64,000 bases of DNA from the NCBI GenBank assembly GCA_016946835.1, contig JACVTC010000131.1:169501-233500 (forward strand), in the 5' to 3' direction. The notes under the pieces were generated by a model. That model saw only the letters and a program-made list of their open reading frames with translations. It was not told where the DNA came from and made no database searches. This document shows positions 45,001-55,190 of this stretch, piece by piece. Positions within the stretch are counted from its first letter, which is position 1; each line of letters opens with the position of its first letter. The stretch comes from Neocallimastix lanati (nom. inval.) (taxonomy: Eukaryota > Neocallimastigomycota > Neocallimastigomycetes > Neocallimastigales > Neocallimastigaceae). A program made the position numbers and the translations under genes.

Positions 45001-45166
45001 CCGTTGGATCCGTGAAGCAATAAAGAACATTGAAACAGCAAACAAGTTGTGGGAAGATCGTAGAAAACAAATAAAAAGAATGAGAGCAAAGTATAAGCCA
45101 GGTGATCTTGTTTTGGTCAAATTGTTCAACAGAAAGAAGCTGGATCCGTTTTTCACAGGCCACTAA
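42077..45166 (+). CDS. Pro-Pol of element C: protease, reverse transcriptase, RNase H, integrase
   Basis: 1029 codons. The protease active site is FLDTCASVNFIT (Asp ~27), with Cys instead of Gly. Reverse transcriptase has YIDD at ~390-393. RNase H is at about 520-660 (IRTDASRDGLGG, YTDHKPL). The integrase finger is HGLGHEGA...CHKCQ and its core has GLDLIGPL, VTDNGPQF and SNGEVENRN. The frame stops early at 45164-45166 because a base is missing in the glycine-proline module; the lost C-terminus (about 45 codons) is readable in another frame to 45291. No chromodomain. Confidence 0.88.
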   Translation: MMTVITKHKIIKVCGKVENNDCEIFLDTCASVNFITRSALNKLKINKPSIGRISETIFQAYSNSSTESDIYDLQISIGSKTFNEYFRVIGKEDIFDILIGVDSLKNNRFDINLVDDTLYYIDENNNYIKLADLFYDINLNNTYKDDEDIEKHQNTKSEPFLLTITVTNDKEITNTNELPNTKEHLINEIISSVPNKFKNKISKLFFKFKNVVAIKTDDLGRSKLLPHRIELIPKSSPIKLKAYRLSKAQTKALKEILIKLIENKLIEPSYSSWAFPVVLVPKKNGDWRMCVDFRALNNITIKDSYALPLIDDILMFIGKNAKILSTIDLFSGYHQVPMNPDDKDKTTFTTMFGNYKFCVMPFGLCNAPATFQREMNRIFFDLIGVCLFVYIDDLVIFSDSIESHITHLTKVFQILADNGLKINLEKCSFFKEEVVLLGHVLSTKGIAPIPDKIKVIINWLPPKNITQLKSFLGAVGYYRKFIKNFAQIANPLFNLLKKDVPYEWSEKCNIAFEKLKMSLTVAPILTPPDYSKPFIIRTDASRDGLGGVLLQTNENSIEIPIYFESRTLSAAESNYSVTDLEGKAIFHCVKKFKPYFSGSPFTTIVYTDHKPLVSIFANREPSNNRHLKWVTELSILNVQVQFQEGKKNVIADALSRLPTKEIHENKEILNALVNNDVLSNNSNDSINKFMNEFINKRIINIDGVEYLKQGEQLRRIVHNKEEKQKLIEEAHGLGHEGAYKTYSRLKRDYYWGNMKKDIQILIKCCHKCQTCRPQKLNKYTENIATVPEYPFSRVGLDLIGPLPITNKGNRYIIVLVDYLTKWVEAEPLQSAESQDVINFLKKIFARHGVPEILVTDNGPQFTSDKTKAFLDLNDIYVNYVATYHPSSNGEVENRNREIGKYLRLLGEEDSQWDETLYSALWALRTCKNEVTKHSSFELLYGRRDLQPFELTVNVESKNDWEDEEEFWLRKFINHDRWIREAIKNIETANKLWEDRRKQIKRMRAKYKPGDLVLVKLFNRKKLDPFFTGH

Positions 45167-45291
45167 AGATCGTAAAACAAGAGTTCAATACAGAAACAGT
45201 TTGCGATCCAGTAACTGGGGAAGTTGCTGATAGGAACATTCATTTAAAAAACATTATTCCATATTTCACAGAATTGAATTTAGAAGAATAA

Positions 45292-45308
45292 GGATACATA
45301 TATATATA

Positions 45309-45349
<41 letters not shown>

Positions 45350-45354
45350 AACAG

Positions 45355-45388
<34 letters not shown>

Positions 45389-45503
45389 AATAATTAAATT
45401 ATATTGAAACTTCAAAACCTCAAAATTGAAATTTCAAAATCTGAATTTAAAACTTATAATTTTGAAATTTATTTTATTTATTACTTAACATTTGATAAAT
45501 TTT

Positions 45504-45550
<47 letters not shown>

Positions 45551-46370
45551 ATAATAATAATAATAATAATAATTATATATAAGAACTGATTATATTAGAT
45601 ATAATAATAAAATATATAAACATAGATAGTATAGATAGTATAATTAACTATAATATAGACAATATAACGTAATAGATAGTATAATAATATAAATATTATA
45701 TATTGAGTAAAATAATAAAATATTAATAATATAACAAATAGATAGTATAATAATATAAATATTATATATTGAGTAAAATAATAAAATATTGATAATATAA
45801 CAAATAGATAGTATAATATAAATATTATATATTGAGTAAAATAATAAAATATAGATGAAATAACAAAAAGATAGTATAATAATATATATTATTAACTAAA
45901 ATAACAAAATAGATAGTATTATAATATAAAATAATATGAATGTTATAGATAGATATAATAATATAATAATATATAAAAATAATAATAGTATATATTTTAA
46001 AACCATAGGTTCAACACTAAATTAAGACATTGATTCAAAAGATTATTTTATTTTTTTTAATTGTAATTTTATTTGGATAATAATGATTATAATACATATT
46101 AATGATAATTAAAAAAATACATGGCGAAAAGAAAATAATGTGAACATAATGAGATTTGACAAAGAAATTTGACGTTATAAATTCTAAATTATACGATATT
46201 TCCAAATATATATATAGTTATATAACAAATGGTAACAATGAAATTAAATCAATTAATAAAAATAATTATTGAATGTAATTATCAATTTAAATATGTAATC
46301 ATCAATTTAAATATATTATAATAATAATAATAATAACAATAATAACATAATATACATACCTAAAAAAAAA

Positions 46371-46401
<31 letters not shown>

Positions 46402-46513
46402 TTCCATGAATAAGACATTTACATTGATAAACTTCACATGTTCAATGAATTAATAATTGACCAATAAAATAATAATAATTCATATAAAATTTTTTTTTGA
46501 ACAAAGATTAATT

Positions 46514-46570
<57 letters not shown>

Positions 46571-46657
46571 AGCAAATTTAAATGGATTTATATATATATA
46601 TATATATATTTTTTTTAGGACTTCAAGGGACGAAGTCTAGGCTAAGCGGGGGCGTCT
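45292..46657 (+). other. 3' untranslated region of element C
   Basis: A+T-rich, with poly(A) tracts at about 45309-45347, 45511-45548, 46361-46389 and 46520-46568. About four copies of a ~65-bp unit (ATAGATAGTATAAT...TATATTGAGTAAAATAAT) lie at about 45670-45900. It ends with polypurine tract AGCGGGGGCGTCT at 46645-46657. Confidence 0.75.
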
Positions 46658-47207
46658 TGATGCAGTATTTAAATAAAAAGAGAATATTATCAAGAAATAA
46701 AATTAAATATAATAAATAATTAGTTAAATTATATATGTATATTATAATAATAAATAGTAATATAAAAATTATTAAATTTATTTAATTAGTTAATAGCCAA
46801 TAGGATTTAATTTATAGTAAATTAGAAATTAGAAATATAAAAGAAAAATTATTATAATTCTTTAAAAAAAAAAGGGAGGTTTTTTTATTTAAAAAAAAAA
46901 ATAGAGATAAAATTGGTTAAAATAAATATATTTGGGGAATATATTTATTTATCAAAAATTCTAATAGTAATAAGTTAGTTAGAAATAAATAATTAATAAG
47001 ATCTTTAATAACATTTTATTATAAAATTTGTATTACGACATAAATAATTTAAATAAATAAATAAAACGACAAAACTATAATTTTTTTTATATTTTGTTTT
47101 AATATTAACGTGTATTGTAATTATATATTTTTATATTAGAATATATTTTTATTTAATACAATCTTGCTAACCACAAAAACATTGATACTTATAAAAATAA
47201 CGTATCA
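46658..47207 (+). repeat. 3' LTR of element C
   Basis: 550 bp, TGATGCAGTATTT...CGTATCA, apparently identical to the 5' LTR. Followed directly by CTGA (47208-47211) and element F. Confidence 0.9.
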
Positions 47208-47211
47208 CTGA

Positions 47212-48001
47212 TAATACAGAATGAACAAATAATACTAATTGTGCTAGAATAATATAAATTATTCTAACCTTATAGATTATTCTATTCTATATAATTGGAA
47301 CTTTCCAATATTCTTCAAATATTACTAAATAGAAATCTTAAGTTAATAAATCACTAATTAACTTATAATTCCTCTTTGAATTATCGATCCGATTCCATTA
47401 TAATGTATTAAAAATCTTTAGCCAAGAATATTGTCCTTGCCCACTTAATATATTAATATTATATTTCTTTTGTATTATGTTATATTGAAAATAATCAAAT
47501 CTATTTAATTAGTTATTAAAATTTTCGTTATCAATTTAAATTTATTTTTAATTACTAAATTTAACTAAACCACAATAAAATATTCTGTATAATCTCTTTA
47601 TTTTTATTTTATATATATTAGTATTAAACTATTATTAAATAATTAATAATTCAATAATATATAACTACTATTTATAACAATAATATTATTAACTAAAATA
47701 ATAATTCAATTTCAATTTAAATGTTTTATTTATAAAAATAATTAGTAATTAGTTTATTAAAAAAATAGTTAGGCTTTACAAATTTTAATTTGATAAAAAA
47801 ATATAAATACATGTAATTTTAGTGAAATAAAATATAATCAATAACTTTCTTTTTATTAAATAAATAATTACATTATTATTTTTCTTTTATAAATTTAAAT
47901 AAATAAATATTGATTTTAAAACAAATTATTTTTTTTTTTATTGTAATTTTATTATTTGTGTTAATTATTATTATATTCCTAAAATTATATGAACCATACC
48001 A
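47212..48001 (+). repeat. 5' LTR of element F
   Basis: 790 bp, TAATACAGAATG...GAACCATACCA. The 5' end is TA, not the usual TG, in both copies, so the change was present in the parent element. The inverted ends TAATA/TACCA pair only in part. Confidence 0.88.
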
Positions 48002-48009
48002 TGAAAAAT

Positions 48010-48026
48010 TGGTGGAGATATCGGGG
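48010..48026 (+). other. Primer-binding site of element F
   Basis: TGGTGGAGATATCGGGG, 8 bp after the LTR, identical to B and L. Confidence 0.8.
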
Positions 48027-48506
48027 AATATAATAATAAATTAATACATTAGGAATAAAATTATAATATTAATAAATAATTTTTCTAATAAAACAAATAT
48101 TTTTTTTAAAAAAGAAAACAATTTTTATATTTTTAACTAATTATTATTAATTGTTAAAAATATTAATTAATATTAAATTAAACTAATATTCGTGCATAGA
48201 TTTCCGGGTTAAGTTTATCCTACATAGTAATTGGGCTAGTAGGCTCTGGACTGCTATTTTTTATATTGAAAATAGTAACCGTGGCACACGCGTGGCATGA
48301 CACCTTTCAAGAGGTAAGCTGCACGTCAGACAGTGTGTACTATCAGATTGCACGATTATTATAATTTAATAAGTGATTAATAATAATAAATAATTAATAA
48401 TTTTATTAGTTAAAAGATTTATTTTTTTTAATTTTTTTTTTTACTTTTTATAACAATTTATACATTACGAGGTTTAGCATTCTATAGATACAATAAATTT
48501 TATTTA
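48027..48506 (+). other. Leader of element F
   Basis: A+T-rich except for a G+C-richer island at about 48188-48355 with hairpins CTATTTT/AAAATAG (about 48254-48275) and ACCT/AGGT (48302-48315). It is not similar in sequence to the B leader but sits in the same place. It has no open frame. Confidence 0.5.
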
Positions 48507-49424
48507 ATGAGAACATCCAGTACTTCCAGTACTCCAACAGAGAGTACTCCAGAAAGTAAGCTTAGCTTCCGAGAATTAAAGAAAGAATTAAAAGATTTTG
48601 AAAAGCTTACTAAACAAAACCTAGACATCAATTCCTGGGCAAACGAGTTAAAGGCATGGATAAAATACCAACATATCAAGGATCCTGAAACTATTTTTAC
48701 TGCTTGTATATTAACGGCTTCTGGAGAACCAAGAGAAATTATCCAAGAACTAGAAGATGGAAATGACCTTACTGAAGATGAAGATTCTGATTTCGATAGC
48801 GATAGTGAAGGAGAAGATGATGAAGAAAGTGAATCTACTAGCACCTATCCAAGCCTTGATGAAATCATAAATCATCTGAAGACTTTCTATGGACTTAAAG
48901 AAGATCAAACCAATTTGTTACGAGAATTACGTTCCATGAAAATAAAGAAGAACGAGAAAGTTAAAGATTTTAATGTCCGTTATAGATCTTTGTACCATAA
49001 ATTGGATAAAAAGAGAAGAAGAAAAATTAGTGTTTTAGATTATGCAGATTCCTTAACCAATAATCCTGACGCATGGAGAAAGGTTATGCTTAAAGACCAT
49101 ATTTCTATTACCAAAGCGTTCGCTATAGCCGAAAAAGTTGATCGTTTATCTATTAAAAATAGTACTGAATATTATGATAAGACTCGTTACAATCTCCTTA
49201 ACTCTAAAAGTAATTTTAATAAGAACATTTCAAATGATTTTAACAAACCAAAAACCCACAAAAATGTATCTATAGAAAATATCACTAACAAGATGAAAGA
49301 AATGAAAATTAGTACTTGCTGGTTTTGTAGCAATGAAGGACATACCAAACGAAACTGTCCTAAATTAAATTCTATATTGGAAAATAACCGCAAGAAGTTT
49401 TATGAAAATTATTTAAACCACTAA
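48507..49424 (+). CDS. Gag of element F
   Basis: 305 residues from ATG, colinear with B Gag (LSFRELKKELKDFEKLTKQN, FYGLKEDQTNLLRELRSM, FNVRYRSLYHKL). An acidic Asp/Glu/Ser-rich part replaces the poly-Asp of B. The knuckle is CWFCSNEGHTKRNC. It ends TAA at 49422-49424, one codon after the heptamer. Confidence 0.9.
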   Translation: MRTSSTSSTPTESTPESKLSFRELKKELKDFEKLTKQNLDINSWANELKAWIKYQHIKDPETIFTACILTASGEPREIIQELEDGNDLTEDEDSDFDSDSEGEDDEESESTSTYPSLDEIINHLKTFYGLKEDQTNLLRELRSMKIKKNEKVKDFNVRYRSLYHKLDKKRRRKISVLDYADSLTNNPDAWRKVMLKDHISITKAFAIAEKVDRLSIKNSTEYYDKTRYNLLNSKSNFNKNISNDFNKPKTHKNVSIENITNKMKEMKISTCWFCSNEGHTKRNCPKLNSILENNRKKFYENYLNH

Positions 49425-49444
49425 AAGGGAGTAGAAGCACTCCC
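49412..49444 (+). promoter_or_regulatory. -1 ribosomal frameshift signal of element F
   Basis: T TTA AAC (49412-49418), then an 8-nt spacer holding the gag stop, then a perfect stem-loop GGGAGT-AGAAGC-ACTCCC (49427-49444). The loop AGAAGC also occurs in the B stem-loop. The -1 frame stays open from the heptamer into pol. Confidence 0.88.
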
Positions 49445-52400
49445 ATCGTCAAAAAAATTGCTTCAGTCTGCCATCGTCCCAAAATAGTTGACTTAAAAGA
49501 AGATGATGATTATGAAGAAATTGCTGATTTCCAAGAAGGTACTACTACGGATTATTACGAAGATTTTGATGATGAGTCGGATGGTTCCAAAGAATTGGAT
49601 TACTTAGTAAACGTTATAAAGAGAAAGGCAAATCCTAAAGATGAAGAGACTAGTGACCAAAGAGGAAAGAGGGTTCACCGTAGTCTAAGAGATGATCCTA
49701 AGCCAATAGTTACTCCAGGTTTACGAAAACAAAAAGAAAATCAATTAAGGGGAACATCGCGACCAGTCAAAAAGCCAACAACTCAATTACATCCTTCGAT
49801 TATGGTTCAACCTAGAATAGAAAAAGAAAAGAGAATTGAGAAAGAGCTAAGAGATAAGGAAAGAGCTAGTACTAGTACTTCTGTGGAAAATAATAATAAT
49901 AATAGTAATATTAATGTTATTAATGAAGAAACTTCTCAGGAAGAAAATAATTCTAAACAAACTTTAAATAAATTAATTCAAGAAAAATCATCAGAAAAGT
50001 CAACTGAAATTATGCCAACTAGAATTCCAAGAAGAATACAAATGCAAACTGATTGTGATAGTTATGACGTGATCAAAGATTTAAACTCCAGTAATTGCAA
50101 TATTACATTTGGACAATTATTGGACGTTGCTCCAAAGATACGGTCTCAAGTATCACAAGGACTTAAATTAGAAAAGAATAATACTAAAATTTCAGGTGCA
50201 GTGGATAATATGTGTGCTACTACAATAATAACGAACAATATAGATCATACATATAAAAGTAAACATCATGAACCACAAGAAGATGATATTGCTATGGTTG
50301 ATGTAATAGTAGATGGAGTTCGTGGTAAGGCTTTAATAGATTCATGTAGCAACTTAAGTATTATCACAAAGCAATTTTTAGATAAATTACCTTATCAGTA
50401 TGAACCTATAGGAGTTAGTGCAGGACGAATACGTTTAGCAACGATGAATGATGATTACTCAGAAGATGTGTTAATCAAAGTTCCCGTAAAAATTAATGAA
50501 CTAGAACTACTTGTTACGTGTAGAATTATAGACAAGGAGGATCCATTCTATGATATATTAATCAACCTCAAAACTCAAATTGATAACCAGTTATTTATAC
50601 ATCCAATTAGATATAGTCTTAATCGATTTAATGATCAAGGTTTAATTGAAGAAATCGCACCTATTAATAATGAATATGATGACGAAGAAAAATTATTATG
50701 TGTAATCAAAGCATTGAATCACCAAGAAGCTAAGCAACAATTGAAAACGATTGAAGGATTACCACCCATAAAATATATATATGACACAGTTTTTCAAAGT
50801 ACAATTAATTCAAATTATAGAGAAGCTATTACTAAATTACTTGAAGAATATATTGATATAATTGCAACTTCTTCTGAAGAATTAACACCTTCAGATTTAT
50901 CACCCCACAAAATTATTCTTAAGGAAGGAGTTAAACCTATTAAACAAAAATTTTATCGACTTAGTAAATTAAAAACAGATATCTTAAAAGAAGAATTAAC
51001 CAAACTCATATATAAACGATTAATTGAACCTTCATGTTCAGAATGGTCATCACCAGTAGTACTTGTGCTTAAAAAGAACGGTAAATGGCGCCTGTGTATT
51101 GACTATAGGAAAGTAAATGAAGCAACTAAGAAGGATTCTTATTCTTTACCAAATATTGAGGAAATTTTTGATAGCTTAGATGGAGCAAAAATCTTCTCAA
51201 CATTAGATCTTTATTCCGGTTATCATCAAATATTAATGGATGATGATAGTGTTGAAATCACTACCTTTACAACTAAGTTCGGAAACTACCAATTCAAGGT
51301 AATGCCCTTCGGTTTAACAGGTGCTCCAGCTACATTCCAAAGAGAAATGAACCGTATACTATTTCCCTTAATAGGAAAATGCGTCTATAACTTTATCGAT
51401 GATATTTTAATCTACTCAAGAACTGAAGAAGAACACCTAGAACATCTTAAACAAGTCTTAGAAATATTCAAGGAACATAAGTTAAAAATCAATATCGAAA
51501 AGTGTTCTTTCATGCAAACTGAAGTAGAAGTACTTGGACATAAGGTATCCTCAGAAGGTTTAAGTCCATTGGAAAACAAAGTTGAAGCTATTAAAGAATG
51601 GAAGGCTCCCTCTAACATTCATGAACTTCGATCATTTTTAGGAGCCATTGGATATTATAGAAATTTTATTAAGGACTTTGCAAAAGTTACTGCTCCTCTC
51701 TGCACTCTATTAAGAAAAGGTATTAAGTTTGAATGGAAAAAGGAACAAGAAGAAAGTTTTAAAATTCTTAAGGAAAGATTAATCAATGCCCCAATATTAA
51801 GATTTCCTAGATTTGATAGAGAATTTATTATAAGAACAGATGCTTCCTATGATGGAATAGGCGGTGTGCTTTTACAAAAGGATGATGAAACTGGAAAGGA
51901 GCATCCGGTTCATTATATTAGTAGAAGTTTATCTAAATCGGAAAAGAATTATGGAATTACGGATCTAGAAGGTGCCGCTCTAATTTACTGTATTAATAAA
52001 TTAAAATCTTATATTATGGGAAATCCTAAGCAAACTATAGTATATACAGATCATAGACCATTAATCGGATTACTTAAAAGTAAGGAACCACAAAATTCTC
52101 GTCATACTAGATGGTGTTTGACTGTCAGTATGTTAGGAATTGATTTACGATATGAAGCTGGGAAGAATAATGTTGTCGCAGATGCTTTATCAAGAATGAA
52201 AAATGAAAAAGAAAAAGTTGTATTAACAACACAAATAATCAAAGAACAAGATGAAAACCTGCTTTCAAGAACCATTAAGGAATTTATTGAAGAAAAATTT
52301 ACGACAATTGATGGTGTGGACTACTTTGTTGATGGCAATAATTATAGAAAATTAGTTACAGATACAAAAGAAAAACTTCAATTAATTTTTCAAGCACACA

Positions 52401-53416
52401 GTATAGGACACGAAGGCTATTACAAGACATACCAACGTTTGAAAAAGAGCTACTATTGGAACAATATGGTTAATGACATTAAGCGAATTATAGGTAAATG
52501 TGAAAAATGTCAATTAAATAAATCTCAACCATACCCTGAACCAACGGAAGATAAACCAACTGAAGTGGAAGGACCATTTACACACTTAGGATTGGACATT
52601 ATAGGACCTCTAAATAAAACCAGAAATAATAATCAATATATAATCGTTGTGGTTGATTATTTTACTAAATGGGTTGAGGCAGAGCCCACTGAAAATGTTA
52701 CTTCTCAGGATGTGATAAAATTTTTAATTAATGTATTTGCTCGACACGGTGTACCTCAAATTATCACTACTGATAATGGAACACAATTTACATCAGATAT
52801 GACAAAAATCTTCCTTGATTTATATGATGTATATGTTAAATTTATCACTCCATATCATCCTGAAAGCAATGGTTTAGTTGAGAATCGTAATAAAGAAATT
52901 GGAAAATTATTACGATTACTAGGAAAACAACACAAAGAGTGGGATGAAATTTTACCATCTGCACTTTGGGCTTTAAGAACTACTAAAAACTCAATCACCA
53001 ACCATTCAAGTTTTGAATTAGTTTATGGAGGGGAGGACCAACAACCTTTTGACATTGCTGCCAGACCAACTAAGGGTATAAATAAGTCTTCTGACGAAAT
53101 TCTACTGGAAAAATTTGTATCACACTACCAATGGGTAATGGAGGCCGCATCTAATATCAAAAATGCTTCGAAATATTGGGCTACTAGGAGAGAAGAAAAG
53201 ACCAGTATGAATCAAGCTAAAAGAATAAAACCAGGTGATTTAGTACTAGTAAGAAACTTTAATCGAACTAAATTAGAACCTTACTTTGTTGGACCTATGA
53301 AAGTGGTAAAGAAACAATTCAATACAGTCACTTTAGCTGATCCTGCTACTAATATACAAATGAATCGTAATGTTCATTTGAAAAATATTGTCAAGTTTAA
53401 CTCAGCTTCTACCTAG
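49419..53416 (+). CDS. Pro-Pol of element F: protease, reverse transcriptase, RNase H, integrase
   Basis: Open from the frameshift site. An initiation at the TTG 49595 is not needed. A linker and the NITFGQLLDVAPKIR block precede the protease with active site IDSCSNLSIIT. Reverse transcriptase has FIDD (YNFIDDILIYSR). RNase H (IRTDASYDGIGG, YTDHRPL) and integrase (HSIGHEGY...CEKCQ, LGLDIIGPL, TTDNGTQF, SNGLVENRNKE) follow, then the LVLVRNF...YFVGPMKV C-terminus. Closest to B throughout. No chromodomain and no lesion seen. Confidence 0.9.
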
Positions 53417-53425
53417 CTTGAGTCT

Positions 53426-53439
53426 TAGCGGGGGCATCT
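53426..53439 (+). other. Polypurine tract of element F
   Basis: AGCGGGGGCATCT before the TAATACAG of the 3' LTR, a few bases after the pol stop. Confidence 0.75.
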
Positions 53440-54229
53440 TAATACAGAATGAACAAATAATACTAATTGTGCTAGAATAATATAAATTATTCTAACCTTA
53501 TAGATTATTCTATTCTATATAATTGGAACTTTCCAATATTCTTCAAATATTACTAAATAGAAATCTTAAGTTAATAAATCACTAATTAACTTATAATTCC
53601 TCTTTGAATTATCGATCCGATTCCATTATAATGTATTAAAAATCTTTAGCCAAGAATATTGTCCTTGCCCACTTAATATATTAATATTATATTTCTTTTG
53701 TATTATGTTATATTGAAAATAATCAAATCTATTTAATTAGTTATTAAAATTTTCGTTATCAATTTAAATTTATTTTTAATTACTAAATTTAACTAAACCA
53801 CAATAAAATATTCTGTATAATCTCTTTATTTTTATTTTATATATATTAGTATTAAACTATTATTAAATAATTAATAATTCAATAATATATAACTACTATT
53901 TATAACAATAATATTATTAACTAAAATAATAATTCAATTTCAATTTAAATGTTTTATTTATAAAAATAATTAGTAATTAGTTTATTAAAAAAATAGTTAG
54001 GCTTTACAAATTTTAATTTGATAAAAAAATATAAATATATGTAATTTTAGTGAAATAAAATATAATCAATAACTTTCTTTTTATTAAATAAATAATTACA
54101 TTATTATTTTTCTTTTATAAATTTAAATAAATAAATATTGATTTTAAAACAAATTATTTTTTTTTTTATTGTAATTTTATTATTTGTGTTAATTATTATT
54201 ATATTCCTAAAATTATATGAACCATACCA
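53440..54229 (+). repeat. 3' LTR of element F
   Basis: 790 bp. Followed by CTGA (54230-54233) and then by the 13 bases that complete LTR H2. Confidence 0.9.
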
Positions 54230-54233
54230 CTGA

Positions 54234-54246
54234 AGATTTCGTTACA
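54234..54246 (-). repeat. Outer 13 bp of solo LTR H2
   Basis: AGATTTCGTTACA, the reverse of the H-family start (TGTAACGAA...). Together with 29344-29974 it restores H2. The duplication GAATA follows at 54247-54251. Confidence 0.85.
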
Positions 54247-54251
54247 GAATA

Positions 54252-55190
54252 TCAGATTCCACATAAATAAAGAAGGTATTATTATCATTATTATTTATAT
54301 CCAACTCATCATTTAATTTATTTTCATTAATGTCAGAACATTCATCACTTAAACTATCATCATTATTATTTTCATCTAATTTTGATCACCTTCATTTGTT
54401 TCATCAGTAGGTTTAAGATTAACATCATAAAATAATGAGGCTAGTTTAACAAAATTATTATCATCATCAATATGATACAGAGTATCATTTACTAAGTTTA
54501 TATCAAAACGATTTCTTTTTAAAGTATCAACACCAATTAATATATCAAATATATCATCTTTCTCTATTTTTCTAAAATAATCTACAAATGTGTAATTTCC
54601 AATAGTTATTGATAATTCATAAATATCAGAGTCAATAGAATTATTTGAATAAACTTGAAAAATCTTCTCTGATATTCTTTCAATAGGATTTTTATTAATA
54701 TTATATTTTTTCAGAGCTGAGGATGTAATTAAATTTACACTAGCACAAGAGTCAAGGAATATTTCTACTGGTTTTTTATCAACTGTTCCTTTGACTTTAA
54801 TCACCTTGTGCTGACTTATAATATTCATAACATTAATTAGTGAAGTATTTGCTTTTGTTGTATTATTCCCTTTTCCTTCTGTTAAACGTAAAGCCTTAGT
54901 AAATTCTGATCTAAACTTTGGGAATAAGTCTAATAAGTAAACTAGTTTTGTTATTACTTCAGTTGAAGCTACTCCTTAATTAAATCATTTATTTTATATT
55001 CTTTAAAAGTTTCCATCATTTTAATGTGTTTTTCCGGTTTATTAAATTCTTGAGTGATGGCTATTTTATTATTATTATTTTCTTCACTTAATATTTCTTT
55101 TATTTTTTCCTTTTTATTAATTTTTTTAGCATTCCTTATATTTGGTTGATTAATTACCGAAAGGTCAAGGTAATTTAATTTATTTGTATC
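54252..55190 (-). pseudogene. Element E, middle fragment: linker and protease
   Basis: Minus-strand piece of a C-lineage pro-pol gene. Reading leftward it has the linker (LDLSVINQPNIRNAKKINKK), a one-base loss after INDLIKE (about 54977), then from 54828 a protease (FLDSCASVNLIT, LIGVDTLKRNRFDINLVND) about two-thirds identical to that of C by eye. It is interrupted on the right by element D and solo LTR D', and on the left by LTR H2. Reverse transcriptase is not found. Confidence 0.8.

Larger units (their letters stand above)
38677..47207 (+). mobile_element. Element C: complete Ty3/gypsy retrotransposon with point lesions
   Basis: 8.5 kb with 550-bp LTRs that look identical, a tRNA-Lys-type primer-binding site, gag, a -1 frameshift site, and pol broken by two single missing bases (about 42017 and 45155). 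A 1.4-kb A+T-rich 3' untranslated part precedes the 3' LTR. Target duplication CTGA on both sides, shared with B and F. Confidence 0.9.
47212..54229 (+). mobile_element. Element F: complete Ty3/gypsy retrotransposon, apparently intact
   Basis: 7.0 kb with 790-bp LTRs differing at one position seen (C at about 47820, T in the other copy), a B-type primer-binding site, gag, a -1 frameshift signal and an uninterrupted pol. Target duplication CTGA. It lies farthest from the tRNA-like promoter and so by position is the oldest of the stack. Confidence 0.9.
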
